Of a stretch of DNA of 7,689 nt, positions 1-6,386 are shown one piece after another. Source of the stretch: Bacillota bacterium (GTDB lineage: Bacteria > Bacillota > Clostridia > Christensenellales > Aristaeellaceae); contig JAEWAH010000158.1 in assembly GCA_023391725.1 (NCBI GenBank), forward strand, positions 1 to 7,689, given 5' to 3'. A model generated the notes under the pieces. The model saw only the letters and a program-made list of their open reading frames with translations. It did not search any database and was not told the origin of the DNA. Both the position numbers and the translations under genes were made by a program. How positions within the stretch are numbered: the first letter of the stretch is position 1; the number at the start of each line of letters is the position of its first letter.

Positions 1-440
1 ATGGACGCCCCTTTGCCAATCACATATTCCGTGGAGCCGCCGCCGATATCAATGACCCCGCATCGCATCCCGGAAGTGGCGCCAAAAAATGAAAGCGCCG
101 CTTCGCTTTCGCCGGGCAGGATTTTCAGCTCAAGCCCTGTCCTTTCCTGGATCAGTCCGCTGAATTCCTGTTGATTCCCGGCATCGCGCACGGCGCTGGT
201 GGCAAACAGGTCAAGTGCATCCGCATGGAGCTGCAATGCCTTTTCCTGCATGGTGACAATCGTCGCAAGTGTCTTTGCCATGCTTTCCTGGCTTAGGTTT
301 CCCTGGCTGTCAAGCCCGCCAAAAAGCCTTGTGCCCTCCCTGTCCCGAAGGATTTCCTTTATTCTTTCACCTTGGATATCAGCGACCAGCAGGCGGATGG
401 AATTAGAGCCGATGCCAATGACCGCAGCCCGCACGCGCAT
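1..440 (-). CDS. Ppx/GppA phosphatase family protein, N-terminal part (cut by window edge)
   Basis: This is the N-terminal 146 residues of an exopolyphosphatase / guanosine pentaphosphatase family protein (actin-like ATPase fold, cytoplasmic); the C-terminus lies beyond position 1. Family motifs seen are GSNSIRLLVA (11-20) after the first strand, TSAVRDAGN (81-89), the acidic ILPGESEA segment (107-114) where the family places its catalytic glutamate, and the second phosphate loop DIGGGSTE (131-138). Members hydrolyse polyphosphate and/or pppGpp; which one applies cannot be told here. Oddity: the first phosphate loop, normally D-x-G-S-N-S, reads GIGSNS, with Gly9 where the family has Asp. The ATG at 440 directly follows a GGGGGG run and lies 17 bases after the divIC stop. 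The GTG at codon 3 is an alternative start with better spacing to that run. It is probably co-transcribed with divIC. The family call is firm; the activity is unknown. Confidence 0.9.
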   Translation of the reverse strand, partial: MRVRAAVIGIGSNSIRLLVADIQGERIKEILRDREGTRLFGGLDSQGNLSQESMAKTLATIVTMQEKALQLHADALDLFATSAVRDAGNQQEFSGLIQERTGLELKILPGESEAALSFFGATSGMRCGVIDIGGGSTEYVIGKGAS

Positions 441-457
441 CCCCCCATTCCCAAATA

Positions 458-811
458 TTAAGGCTTGTCCCCTTCACTTAAAACCTGCAGCTGGGGCGTC
501 TGTGCCCCATCGCCATACAGCGCCTCGGGGTTAGTGATCACAAAACGCAGCTCACCCGGTTTCAGATACCCATACCGTGTTCTTGCCTGATTTTCAATAT
601 ACGCGTCTGTACCCGCCGCGCTCAATTCTGTTTCCAGGTCCTGCTTTTCGTTTTTAAGCGCGGCCAGCTCAAGGCGGCTTTGATCCTCTTCCTTGGCCAG
701 ATTCTGCATGGTTGCTTGAATTTTATGATTGCCCACGGAAAAAGCAACCCCGATCACTGCCAACAGCACGAACAAAGTCAGGTAGCGCATACGGCGACGC
801 GGCTGCTTCAT
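458..811 (-). CDS. divIC: Septum formation initiator, DivIC/FtsB family
   Basis: A 117-residue single-pass membrane protein of the divisome. It has a short basic cytoplasmic tail (KQPRRR, 2-7), one membrane helix (about 10-26), an extracytoplasmic coiled coil (about 29-66, rich in E, L, K and Q), then the family's signature segment YIENQARTRYGYLKPGE (71-87). In this family the coiled coil pairs with FtsL and, with DivIB/FtsQ, helps activate septal peptidoglycan synthesis. An upstream in-frame ATG at 832 would add 7 residues. I chose 811 because GGGAG at 821-825 sits 9 bases before it and the protein then starts with the usual basic tail. It lies between yabQ and the Ppx/GppA gene; the yabP-yabQ-divIC order is the same as in Bacillus. 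I see no promoter in the 52-base gap after yabQ. DivIC and FtsB cannot be separated by sequence alone; the context favours DivIC. Confidence 0.9.
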   Translation of the reverse strand: MKQPRRRMRYLTLFVLLAVIGVAFSVGNHKIQATMQNLAKEEDQSRLELAALKNEKQDLETELSAAGTDAYIENQARTRYGYLKPGELRFVITNPEALYGDGAQTPQLQVLSEGDKP

Positions 812-863
812 GGCCAGACACTCCCAACGCATTTTGTAATCTTATGTATTCGCCGCTGGAAGC

Positions 864-1277
864 TTACTTCCTGCCTGCCTTTTTTGATTTTTGTTCTTCT
901 TTTTTCGCCTTCCTCACCGCCTTCGCCTCGCGTGACCGCGCCATGGCTTCCGCAATCGGGTCACCGATCCTCTTCGTATAAAAGGCACCTATGCTCAGAA
1001 GCAGCCTGCGCAGGCCAAGCAGGTACAGGATGCCGCCGCATAGAAGGCCCAGCAGCGCATATACCCGCAAGCTATTTTGCCCCGTCATCACCAGCACCAG
1101 CGTGAGCGCAGCCCCTGCCAGCAGGAAAAACAGAAGGTCTGCCAGAAATACCGGCGCCTTCTTCCCGCTTTTGCGCACAAGCCCCAGCACGTCGTACACA
1201 AGCCCCAATGCAAGCCCCAAATAGACCATCCCCAGGAATACCCATGCCTGGCTTTGCGTTTCAAAAAACGGCGCCAT
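864..1277 (-). CDS. yabQ: Spore cortex biosynthesis protein YabQ
   Basis: A 137-residue integral membrane protein. Three hydrophobic segments are visible (about 12-32, 46-64 and 71-96), followed by a strongly basic C-terminal tail (KRIGDPIAEAMARSR, then repeated K/R/E) ending in KKAGRK. The N-terminal pattern with Q and F before the first helix (ETQSQAWVFLGMVYLG), the G-x-x-YD turn (25-29) and the length fit the YabQ family. In Bacillus YabQ sits in the outer forespore membrane, is made in the mother cell and is needed for cortex formation. The ATG at 1277 lies 6 bases after the yabP stop. Its ribosome site AGGTGA overlaps that stop, so translation is probably coupled. Recognition rests on topology, length, tail and position directly after yabP. 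Sporulation-specific control is expected from the family but not proven here. Confidence 0.88.
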   Translation of the reverse strand: MAPFFETQSQAWVFLGMVYLGLALGLVYDVLGLVRKSGKKAPVFLADLLFFLLAGAALTLVLVMTGQNSLRVYALLGLLCGGILYLLGLRRLLLSIGAFYTKRIGDPIAEAMARSREAKAVRKAKKEEQKSKKAGRK

Positions 1278-1283
1278 ACAGTT

Positions 1284-1592
1284 TCACCTGAATATGCGGC
1301 GAAGCGTGCCCCCGCCCTTTTTTGTCCTTACGCCTTCCTGATAGGAAACGGAGTCGATGCTACCATCCATGACCAGGCTCCCTTCCTCCAAGGTGAACCG
1401 TGCGATGTGCAAATTCTTGCCAGTGATGACCATCTCCCCGCCGGCTGTCTCAAGCACCACTTCTTCCTCATGGAAGCTTTTCACGTCACTGACCCCGCTT
1501 AAAACTGCACGGCTCCTGTTCTCCAGAGTAATCCCGTGGGGCCTTGTGTCGGCCCCCTTTCCAGAAGCGCTTTCCGTGCGCGTCTCTTTCAT
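1284..1592 (-). CDS. yabP: Sporulation protein YabP
   Basis: A 102-residue soluble, beta-rich protein of the YabP/YqfC family. After a variable polar N-terminus (1-19), the family pattern runs HGITLENRSRAVLSGVSDV (19-37), the FHEEEVVLETAGGEMVITG stretch (40-58) and LEEGSLVMDGSIDSVSY (68-84), ending in a basic tail (KKGGGTLRRIFR). In Bacillus yabP is a sigma-E gene required with yabQ for cortex formation, but its molecular role is unknown. The open frame extends to an ATG at 1625, but GGGAGGG at 1599-1605 places the start at 1592 with 6-base spacing. It is the first gene of the leftward cluster and is divergent from bioY. The hup and S4-domain (yabO) genes often found just upstream are not here. 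No convincing sigma-E promoter was found in the divergent region. Confidence 0.9.
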   Translation of the reverse strand: MKETRTESASGKGADTRPHGITLENRSRAVLSGVSDVKSFHEEEVVLETAGGEMVITGKNLHIARFTLEEGSLVMDGSIDSVSYQEGVRTKKGGGTLRRIFR

Positions 1593-1662
1593 GCCTGACC
1601 CTCCCTTATTCACGCTCTTTACCATATATATGCTGGAACCTTGCCGGTCAGAAGCATGGACG

Positions 1663-1691
1663 TTGACAGGGACCCTGTTTTCAGATATAAT
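1663..1691 (+). promoter_or_regulatory. Consensus sigma-A promoter of bioY
   Basis: TTGACA at 1663-1668 and TATAAT at 1686-1691 are both exact consensus boxes with the ideal 17-base spacing. Transcription should start near 1697-1699, giving a leader of about 36 bases before the bioY ATG. The spacer contains a perfect 6-bp inverted repeat around one base (ACAGGG-A-CCCTGT, 1666-1678). A promoter this strong in front of a transporter normally needs a repressor, and the adjoining BirA-type operator supplies one. Confidence 0.88.
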
Positions 1692-1693
1692 TG

Positions 1694-1723
1694 CGTAAAC
1701 CTATATATTAATTTTGGTTTACG
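1694..1723 (+). promoter_or_regulatory. BirA-type biotin operator upstream of bioY
   Basis: CGTAAACC (1694-1701) and GGTTTACG (1716-1723) form a perfect 8-bp inverted repeat around a 14-base AT-only spacer. This is the layout of operators bound by the biotin protein ligase/repressor BirA (GTTAACC or GTAAACC half sites with a 14-16 base spacer). The left arm begins three bases after the -10 box and covers the predicted transcription start. The right arm ends inside the ribosome binding site (GGAG, 1723-1726). Binding by BirA-biotinyl-AMP would therefore block transcription of bioY when biotin is plentiful. This also predicts a birA gene with a DNA-binding domain elsewhere in the genome. Confidence 0.88.
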
Positions 1724-1733
1724 GAGTGATGAA

Positions 1734-2279
1734 ATGGAACGGCAAAAGACGAAATGCCTTGCCATGGCTGCCCTGTGTACCGCATTGATGGCTGCGGGTA
1801 CGTATCTGCGCTTTCCCATACCCGGACTGCCCGTGCAATTTACCACACAGACGCTTTTTGTGCTGATCACAGGGCTCATCCTGCCACCCGCCTACAGCGC
1901 CGGCGCTATCAGCGCCTACGTCCTCCTAGGGATCATTGGTTTTCCCGTGTTCACCCAAGGCGGCGGACCGCAAACAGTGCTGACGCCGAACTTTGGTTAC
2001 CTGCTTGGCTTTGTGTTTGCAGCATTCATTACATCCTGGCTTTTCAAGAAACTCAAAGGAAAGCGCTTTTCCATACTGTTGGCGGCGCTGGCGGGCGTCC
2101 TTGCGGTATATGTCATTGCATTGCCGTATGCGGCCATTATTTCCTCGCTTTATCTTCAAAAGCCTATTGCCCTGAACGTGCTTTTAACCGGATACTTTTT
2201 AGCATTTTTACCGCTGGATCTGGCAAAAGCCGTAATTGCGTCAGCAGTAGCAGCACAACTGCGAAAAGCACTAAAGTAG
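1734..2279 (+). CDS. bioY: Biotin transporter BioY (ECF transporter S component)
   Basis: A 181-residue membrane protein that binds biotin and delivers it through the shared ECF energising module (EcfA, EcfA', EcfT), which is not encoded in this window. About six membrane helices are visible (roughly 8-26, 38-52, 54-72, 86-104, 111-138 and 146-176). Family landmarks are the FPIPGLPVQFTTQT loop (27-40), YVLLGIIGFPVFTQGGG (62-78) and TPNFGYLLGF (84-93). The length is normal for BioY. The ATG at 1734 has GGAG at 1723-1726 with 7-base spacing; an upstream in-frame ATG at 1641 is rejected because it precedes the promoter and operator. It is a single-gene transcript with its own BirA-controlled promoter and ends at the hairpin at 2300. 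No biotin synthesis gene is nearby, so this is probably a scavenging route. It could be mistaken only for another small ECF S component; the motifs and the BirA site argue against that. Confidence 0.95.
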   Translation: MERQKTKCLAMAALCTALMAAGTYLRFPIPGLPVQFTTQTLFVLITGLILPPAYSAGAISAYVLLGIIGFPVFTQGGGPQTVLTPNFGYLLGFVFAAFITSWLFKKLKGKRFSILLAALAGVLAVYVIALPYAAIISSLYLQKPIALNVLLTGYFLAFLPLDLAKAVIASAVAAQLRKALK

Positions 2280-2299
2280 CAGCAGCCAAACGTATACAA

Positions 2300-2324
2300 A
2301 AACCCGCCTTGTTCAGGCGGGTTT
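2300..2324. terminator. Bidirectional intrinsic terminator between convergent transcripts
   Basis: A perfect 10-bp stem, AAACCCGCCT (2300-2309) with AGGCGGGTTT (2315-2324), closes a 5-base loop (TGTTC). On the plus strand it lies 20 bases after the bioY stop and is followed by a moderately T-rich tail. On the minus strand it lies 19 bases after the stop of the exported-protein gene, and GGCGGG is followed by TTTTTGTAT, a better U-run. It should therefore end both the bioY transcript and the leftward transcript. Confidence 0.9.
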
Positions 2325-2343
2325 CTACTTTATAAGGATATGC

Positions 2344-3867
2344 TTACCCCACGGAATCGGGCGCCGGCTGTTCCTCTTGCACCAGGAAAGGCATCAGATT
2401 CAGAAGGCCGGGCTGGCTGATAAGTGTCTGCAAAGCCCAGGCCGTAAGCTCCTCCTGGGTCATCTGGTTTAGGGGGATGGCTTTGGACGCGTCCACCGGC
2501 TGGAAGGTCCAGGGCGGGGTGGTCTTGAATTGGCCGCTGAGCTTAACATTCGTATCTCCGCTTACAAATGATACGCCAGTCTCAATGGCGGTGGAGGCGT
2601 TGCGCGCCTGGCTGCTTTTGAAAAGCGCAGACAAAGACAATTTGGCCGGGATCGTAAGGATGTACTGGGCCTTGACTTCTTCCGTCGGCTCCGCCGCAAG
2701 ATGGCTCCAATCCGGGGTGAAGTCGATCGCCAGTTCATAGCTTTCGTTGTTCTTGCCTTCCGCGTCGGTGGAAGATGCTTTGGTATAAACGGCCTGATAG
2801 CCTACAGAAAGCGCTTTGCCTTCATATTGAGGAAGTGTCGCATCCACCTGCCAGTTGGGTATTTCTGCGGGCAGGTAGCGAATAACCCCAGCATAGGCCT
2901 TCACATTCTCCTCTTTTGTTGCAGTCTCATGGAAACTGAAAGTAAAATTCCCCTTCTCCTCCTCAATTGTGCAGGTCAGGGTATCTCCTTCCTGGGCCGC
3001 CGACTGGGTCAGGGATATGCGCTTCATCCCTTGCACAGCACCGGAGAAAGGCAGCGATACCGCTGTTTCCAGCACCTGGCCCAGGGTGGAGACACGGCGC
3101 GTCAGCAGGATATTGCCGTCCAATGGCAGAGCGTCCACCGCCTGAAAGTAAAAGCTTTGCAGAGCAGGATTCAGATACAGGTCCGCCTGATCCTGGGATA
3201 CTTGGGCCCACAAGAGCTTTAGCAGCGCCTTATCCGCCAGCAAATCGATGAGCAGCTGTTTAAGTTCCGCCTTGAAGGCGGCCACGGGTATCTGATACTC
3301 ATGCTTCATCACCGTCAGGCCGTTTGCATCCTTTTCGGATACCGGCTGGGTGGCGAAAGCCTGCATCCACAGATCCACCTTGGTAAGGTAAGGCGCGGCC
3401 GCCGCGGTAAGCTGCGCGGCTGCATTTGTATCTTCGGGAGAGAGGATGTTCTTCAGCGCCGTATACCAGGGAGTATTCGCAGTTTCGTCCTTGCCTTCAA
3501 GCAGATAGGATAAAAGCGTTTCCCAGCCGCCAGGCAAAGCATATATCTGCCCAGAAGCTGCGGATGTGTCCAGCACCAGCGCGTCTTCCGCCTTGTACAG
3601 CGCAGCCTTAAAGATCTCCGACCCGCCGCCCACAAGCGTCAGCAGCAGCTGGCTTTGCTCCTTGGGGGCAATGTACTGCACATCCATTTGAAGGCCATCA
3701 TATCCGGGAAGGCCCGAAAGCGTCAAAGTCCCCTTCAGCCCGGAGCCTGCGTTCACCTGCTTTTGCATCTTTTCCGGCAGGGTGAATTCCGTTTGCGCCA
3801 TTGCGCCCAGGGCGGGCGTAAAAGCCAACAAGCACGCGGTTATAAGCGCCAACCATTGCTTTTTCAT
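2344..3867 (-). CDS. Exported protein of unknown function (second of a tandem pair)
   Basis: A 507-residue protein of no family I recognise. It starts with a clear signal peptide: KK at 2-3, hydrophobic core 5-20, and an AxA-type site (AMA, 22-24) before Gln25. No lipobox, sortase motif, later membrane helix or enzyme motif is visible. The body alternates short beta-type strands (GLKGTLTLSGL 43-53, LTCTIEEEKGNFTFSF 297-312, TNVKLSGQFKT 439-449) with helical stretches (for example 196-221 and 469-490), suggesting a large, possibly lipoprotein-like beta fold. The C-terminus is acidic and proline-containing. The frame opens at 3888 with an ATGA overlap of the upstream stop. I place the start at 3867 because GGGGAGGG (3875-3882) stands 7 bases before it and the signal peptide begins there. 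It follows the other exported gene by 17 bases and shares its order of segments, so the two are probably diverged duplicates. The role is unknown, most likely in the cell envelope. Confidence 0.85.
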   Translation of the reverse strand: MKKQWLALITACLLAFTPALGAMAQTEFTLPEKMQKQVNAGSGLKGTLTLSGLPGYDGLQMDVQYIAPKEQSQLLLTLVGGGSEIFKAALYKAEDALVLDTSAASGQIYALPGGWETLLSYLLEGKDETANTPWYTALKNILSPEDTNAAAQLTAAAAPYLTKVDLWMQAFATQPVSEKDANGLTVMKHEYQIPVAAFKAELKQLLIDLLADKALLKLLWAQVSQDQADLYLNPALQSFYFQAVDALPLDGNILLTRRVSTLGQVLETAVSLPFSGAVQGMKRISLTQSAAQEGDTLTCTIEEEKGNFTFSFHETATKEENVKAYAGVIRYLPAEIPNWQVDATLPQYEGKALSVGYQAVYTKASSTDAEGKNNESYELAIDFTPDWSHLAAEPTEEVKAQYILTIPAKLSLSALFKSSQARNASTAIETGVSFVSGDTNVKLSGQFKTTPPWTFQPVDASKAIPLNQMTQEELTAWALQTLISQPGLLNLMPFLVQEEQPAPDSVG

Positions 3868-3884
3868 CCTAAAACCCTCCCCGG

Positions 3885-5333
3885 TCATTGATCCGTTAGA
3901 TACCCCAATATTTCCTCCCAGTCCGACTGGGTGATGCCCTGCAAAATCAAGGCCAAGGATTCCGGGGGAAGCGCCGCTGCCGCCTGCCAGATGGCCTGGG
4001 CCGCTGCCAAATCCCCTTGCTCCCTGAGCGAGGAAAGCTGTTCCTCCCCCATCCCATCCATGGACAGGGTTTGCGCCGTCTTTTCAAAGGCCGCGGGCGC
4101 GCCCTTGTCCGCCAGCAGGGAAAAGCTTATATCGCCCTGGACATTTTTCTCCTGGACCCACTTGACGCGGACATTGCCCTTGAGGGAGACTCCCCCGTCC
4201 TGAAGATACGCCATCAGGCTGGGCGTAACAGTCATCGTTTCATCGGTACCGTCCGCCAAAGTGTGCCATTGCTCGATCTTCCCTTCCAGGCGCTGGTTGT
4301 CCTTTGCAATCAGGCAGGCAAGATCCCCATTCCAACGTGTCCGCTCCATCTTCTTGTTCAGGGTATTCCTGATATCCAGGCTGAGGGAAAGCGTATTTTT
4401 TGATTCGCCGTACTTGCCCTCGGCCTTGCCGGTCACGGTAAGCGCATCGCTTCCCTTCACGGCGGGAGATTTGAGGCTTATGGTTTGGACGGTCTTCTTT
4501 TCTGTGGCGGAAAAGCCCCAGAGAAAACTGACCTTGCGGGGAGTAACGTCTTGAAATCCCAGCGTGCCTTTCAAGGCAAAGCCCATGTTCTCCCCCTGGG
4601 CCGACTGGTACAGCGTGACCGTCGCGCTTCCCGAAAGGGTCATGGAGCCGATCAGTTCCCCGATCCCAGGCAGGGGCAGGTCCGCTGAAAGGAGCATAAG
4701 GGCGCTTTTGAGAATCTGCGCGCTCTCTTCCGGCACGGTATACACCAGCGCCTTTTTGGCGGAACCCACCGAGGCGATAGAGAAGGAAACCTTTTTCTCC
4801 TGAACGAATGGCGCAAGTCCCGCCAGCGCTTCCGTGATCTTGCCGGTCAGTGCCCCAAGGTCGGGAATGTCGGTCACCCAGGAAGGGACAGCATCATCCT
4901 CCCCAAGGAGAGCAGAAAGCGGTGATCCACTTGCGGCAGACAGCGTGATCCCCGGCAAAAAGGAGGCCTGGGCCAAGGATTGGGAAGCTTCCGCACGCTC
5001 GGCGAAGGAAAGCGCCGGGGTGTCGCCAATAAGAAGCTGCGTCTGGGTCGTTTCCCCGTCCGGGCCCCGTTGGTAGAGGATGTTGGCCTTGATGTTTTCC
5101 AGCAGGCTGTTCATGTTGATGACCGTCTGCTCACCGTAAGGCGAAAGCTCATGAAGCGCCGCCGACAGGGTAATGCTGGCAGGCTCGCTTCCCTGGACAT
5201 TTGCAAGCCATTGCGTGAACATAGGCGCCAGAGAAGGCTGCTCCTGCGCAAGGGCGGGGCTAAACATCATCAGGGCCGCCATCATGAAGCCGATCGTTCT
5301 AATTGCCAGGCTGCCCAAGCTCCGTTTCATCAT
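3885..5333 (-). CDS. Exported protein of unknown function (first of a tandem pair)
   Basis: A 482-residue secreted protein, not recognised. The signal peptide has basic residues up to Arg12, a Met-rich hydrophobic core (14-25) and ALA (27-29) before Gln30. There is no lipid-attachment cysteine at the cleavage site and the only cysteine is Cys340. The body is rich in S, T, G, L and A with many beta-type strands (MTLSGSATVTL 231-241, ALTVTGKAEGKYG 297-309, VSLKGNVRVKW 382-392). The C-terminal 60 residues are helical (EEQLSSLREQGDLAAAQAIW) and end in DWEEILGYLTDQ. Two ATGs are adjacent; AAGGAG at 5345-5350 is 11 bases before the first, so 5333 is chosen. It lies 74 bases after the dus stop and 17 before the start of the next exported gene. 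Shared features with that gene include SAASG near 132-136 here and 102-106 there, and a Y-x-(V/I)-P helix leading to (S/L)AD at 198-218 here and 191-212 there. Confidence 0.85.
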   Translation of the reverse strand: MMKRSLGSLAIRTIGFMMAALMMFSPALAQEQPSLAPMFTQWLANVQGSEPASITLSAALHELSPYGEQTVINMNSLLENIKANILYQRGPDGETTQTQLLIGDTPALSFAERAEASQSLAQASFLPGITLSAASGSPLSALLGEDDAVPSWVTDIPDLGALTGKITEALAGLAPFVQEKKVSFSIASVGSAKKALVYTVPEESAQILKSALMLLSADLPLPGIGELIGSMTLSGSATVTLYQSAQGENMGFALKGTLGFQDVTPRKVSFLWGFSATEKKTVQTISLKSPAVKGSDALTVTGKAEGKYGESKNTLSLSLDIRNTLNKKMERTRWNGDLACLIAKDNQRLEGKIEQWHTLADGTDETMTVTPSLMAYLQDGGVSLKGNVRVKWVQEKNVQGDISFSLLADKGAPAAFEKTAQTLSMDGMGEEQLSSLREQGDLAAAQAIWQAAAALPPESLALILQGITQSDWEEILGYLTDQ

Positions 5334-5407
5334 CTGTCAAAATACTCCTTCGAGGCCTCGCTAGTATCTTACATGAAATGGACGGATGGAATGTGAGAAA
5401 ACTTGCA
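5334..5407 (-). promoter_or_regulatory. Intergenic gap before the exported-protein pair, with a 10-bp palindrome
   Basis: This is the only sizeable gap in the rightmost cluster. It holds the ribosome site AAGGAG (5345-5350) and, directly upstream of it, a perfect palindrome CGAGGCCTCG (5351-5360). I could not find a good -35/-10 pair on the minus strand. Whether the exported genes have their own promoter or depend on readthrough from dus is open; the palindrome may be a regulatory site or chance. Confidence 0.35.
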
Positions 5408-6385
5408 TCAGCTGGATATTTCTTCGCCTTCTGTTAAGGTGTCCGCAAAGCCGCGCAAGGCGTCTTCCAACTCCTGCATGCTTTGAGCTGCATTGGCTGC
5501 AACTCTCATCTTCGCTGCGCCCTTCAGGCCGCTTACGTACCAGGCCACATGCTTGCGCATCTCCCTGACCGCAACAAAGGCTCCTTTCCATTCCGCCATC
5601 ATCCGGGCATGCCGCAAGGCGGTCTGAACACGCACTTGAAGATCGGGGAAAACGGGCTGCTCTCCGGCTATAAGGGCGCGTACCTGGGAGAATATCCAGG
5701 GGTTGCCCATGGCGCCCCGGCCAATGAGCAGGCCGTCGCAGCCTGTATGGGAAAGCATGCGCAGAGCATCCTCCGCACTAAACACATCCCCGTTGCCGTA
5801 TACGGGGATGGATACTGCCTGCTTAACCTTTGCTATCCAATCCCAATCAGCCTTGCCGCCATACTGCTGAGCGCGGGTGCGACCATGGACCGATATGGAG
5901 TTCATGCCTGATTCTTGCGCGATGTGGGCCAGCTCCAGGACATTGATGGAGGTTTCGTCCCATCCCAGGCGCAATTTTACGGAAACCGGGATGGAAACTG
6001 CTTTTGCCACTGCCTCCATGACCTGGCCGGCCAGCGCCGGTTCCCGCATGAGAGCGCTTCCTTCCCCCGCGCCGGCCACTTTGTGGGCCGGGCAACCCAT
6101 GTTGATGTCCACGCCGCAATACCGCCCGCTTTTTACGAGCTGGGTGGCAGCCTCGGCCATGATCTCCGGCTCCTTGCCAAAGATCTGGACGAATACTGGG
6201 CCTTCATTGGGATGGGTCTCAAGCAGTTGAGCAGTGGCTATATTCCCGGGAGGCGCGCATTTTAAGCCCATGGCGCTGACCATTTCGGTATAGGCAGCGC
6301 CGCAACCCTGCTCAAAACACAAAAGGCGGAAGGGCCAATCACTAACCCCCGCCATGGGGGCCAGCCGAATTGAGGGCGCAGGCAT
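5408..6385 (-). CDS. dus: tRNA-dihydrouridine synthase, DusB type
   Basis: A 325-residue cytoplasmic flavoenzyme that reduces specific uridines in the tRNA D-loop to dihydrouridine using NADPH and FMN. The TIM-barrel signatures are all present: LAPMAGVSDWPFR (8-20) at the FMN site, VQIFG (66-70), DINMGCPAHKV (93-103) with catalytic Cys98, VKLRLGWD (136-143) with the FMN-contacting Lys137, HGRTR (167-171), YGNGDV (196-201) and GRGAMGNPWIF (222-232). The C-terminal helical tRNA-binding domain (about 245-325) is complete, and the length is normal. The MGCPxxKV...GEGSALM form and length fit the DusB/Firmicutes group. The start codon is one base after the stop of the GH127-like gene, and its ribosome site GGAGGA (6391-6396) lies within the last codons of that gene, so translation is probably coupled. 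The link to a glycosidase-like gene has no obvious functional logic. Confidence 0.95.
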   Translation of the reverse strand: MPAPSIRLAPMAGVSDWPFRLLCFEQGCGAAYTEMVSAMGLKCAPPGNIATAQLLETHPNEGPVFVQIFGKEPEIMAEAATQLVKSGRYCGVDINMGCPAHKVAGAGEGSALMREPALAGQVMEAVAKAVSIPVSVKLRLGWDETSINVLELAHIAQESGMNSISVHGRTRAQQYGGKADWDWIAKVKQAVSIPVYGNGDVFSAEDALRMLSHTGCDGLLIGRGAMGNPWIFSQVRALIAGEQPVFPDLQVRVQTALRHARMMAEWKGAFVAVREMRKHVAWYVSGLKGAAKMRVAANAAQSMQELEDALRGFADTLTEGEEISS

Positions 6386-6386
6386 A

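Noticed and set aside
1625..1632. Possible sigma-E -10 box (CATATATA on the minus strand) upstream of yabP
   Set aside because: It is well placed about 32 bases before the start, but it matches the usual CATA-C-A--T only in part, and no -35 resembling the sigma-E consensus lies 13-15 bases upstream.
1619..1879. An 86-codon minus-strand open frame between yabP and bioY
   Set aside because: It runs antisense through the start of bioY and its promoter, and has no recognisable features.
3868..3888. Upstream start of the second exported gene, overlapping the previous stop as ATGA
   Set aside because: No ribosome site precedes it, and the extra seven residues would delay the signal peptide. The ATG at 3867 has a strong GGGGAGGG at 7 bases.
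5361..5407. Possible minus-strand promoter for the exported genes (TAAGAT/TACTAG-like boxes)
   Set aside because: No acceptable -35 lies at 16-18 base spacing, so this cannot be told from random AT-containing sequence.
5483..5911. A 142-codon plus-strand open frame opposite dus
   Set aside because: It overlaps conserved Dus motifs on the other strand, and its own translation shows no domain or signal.
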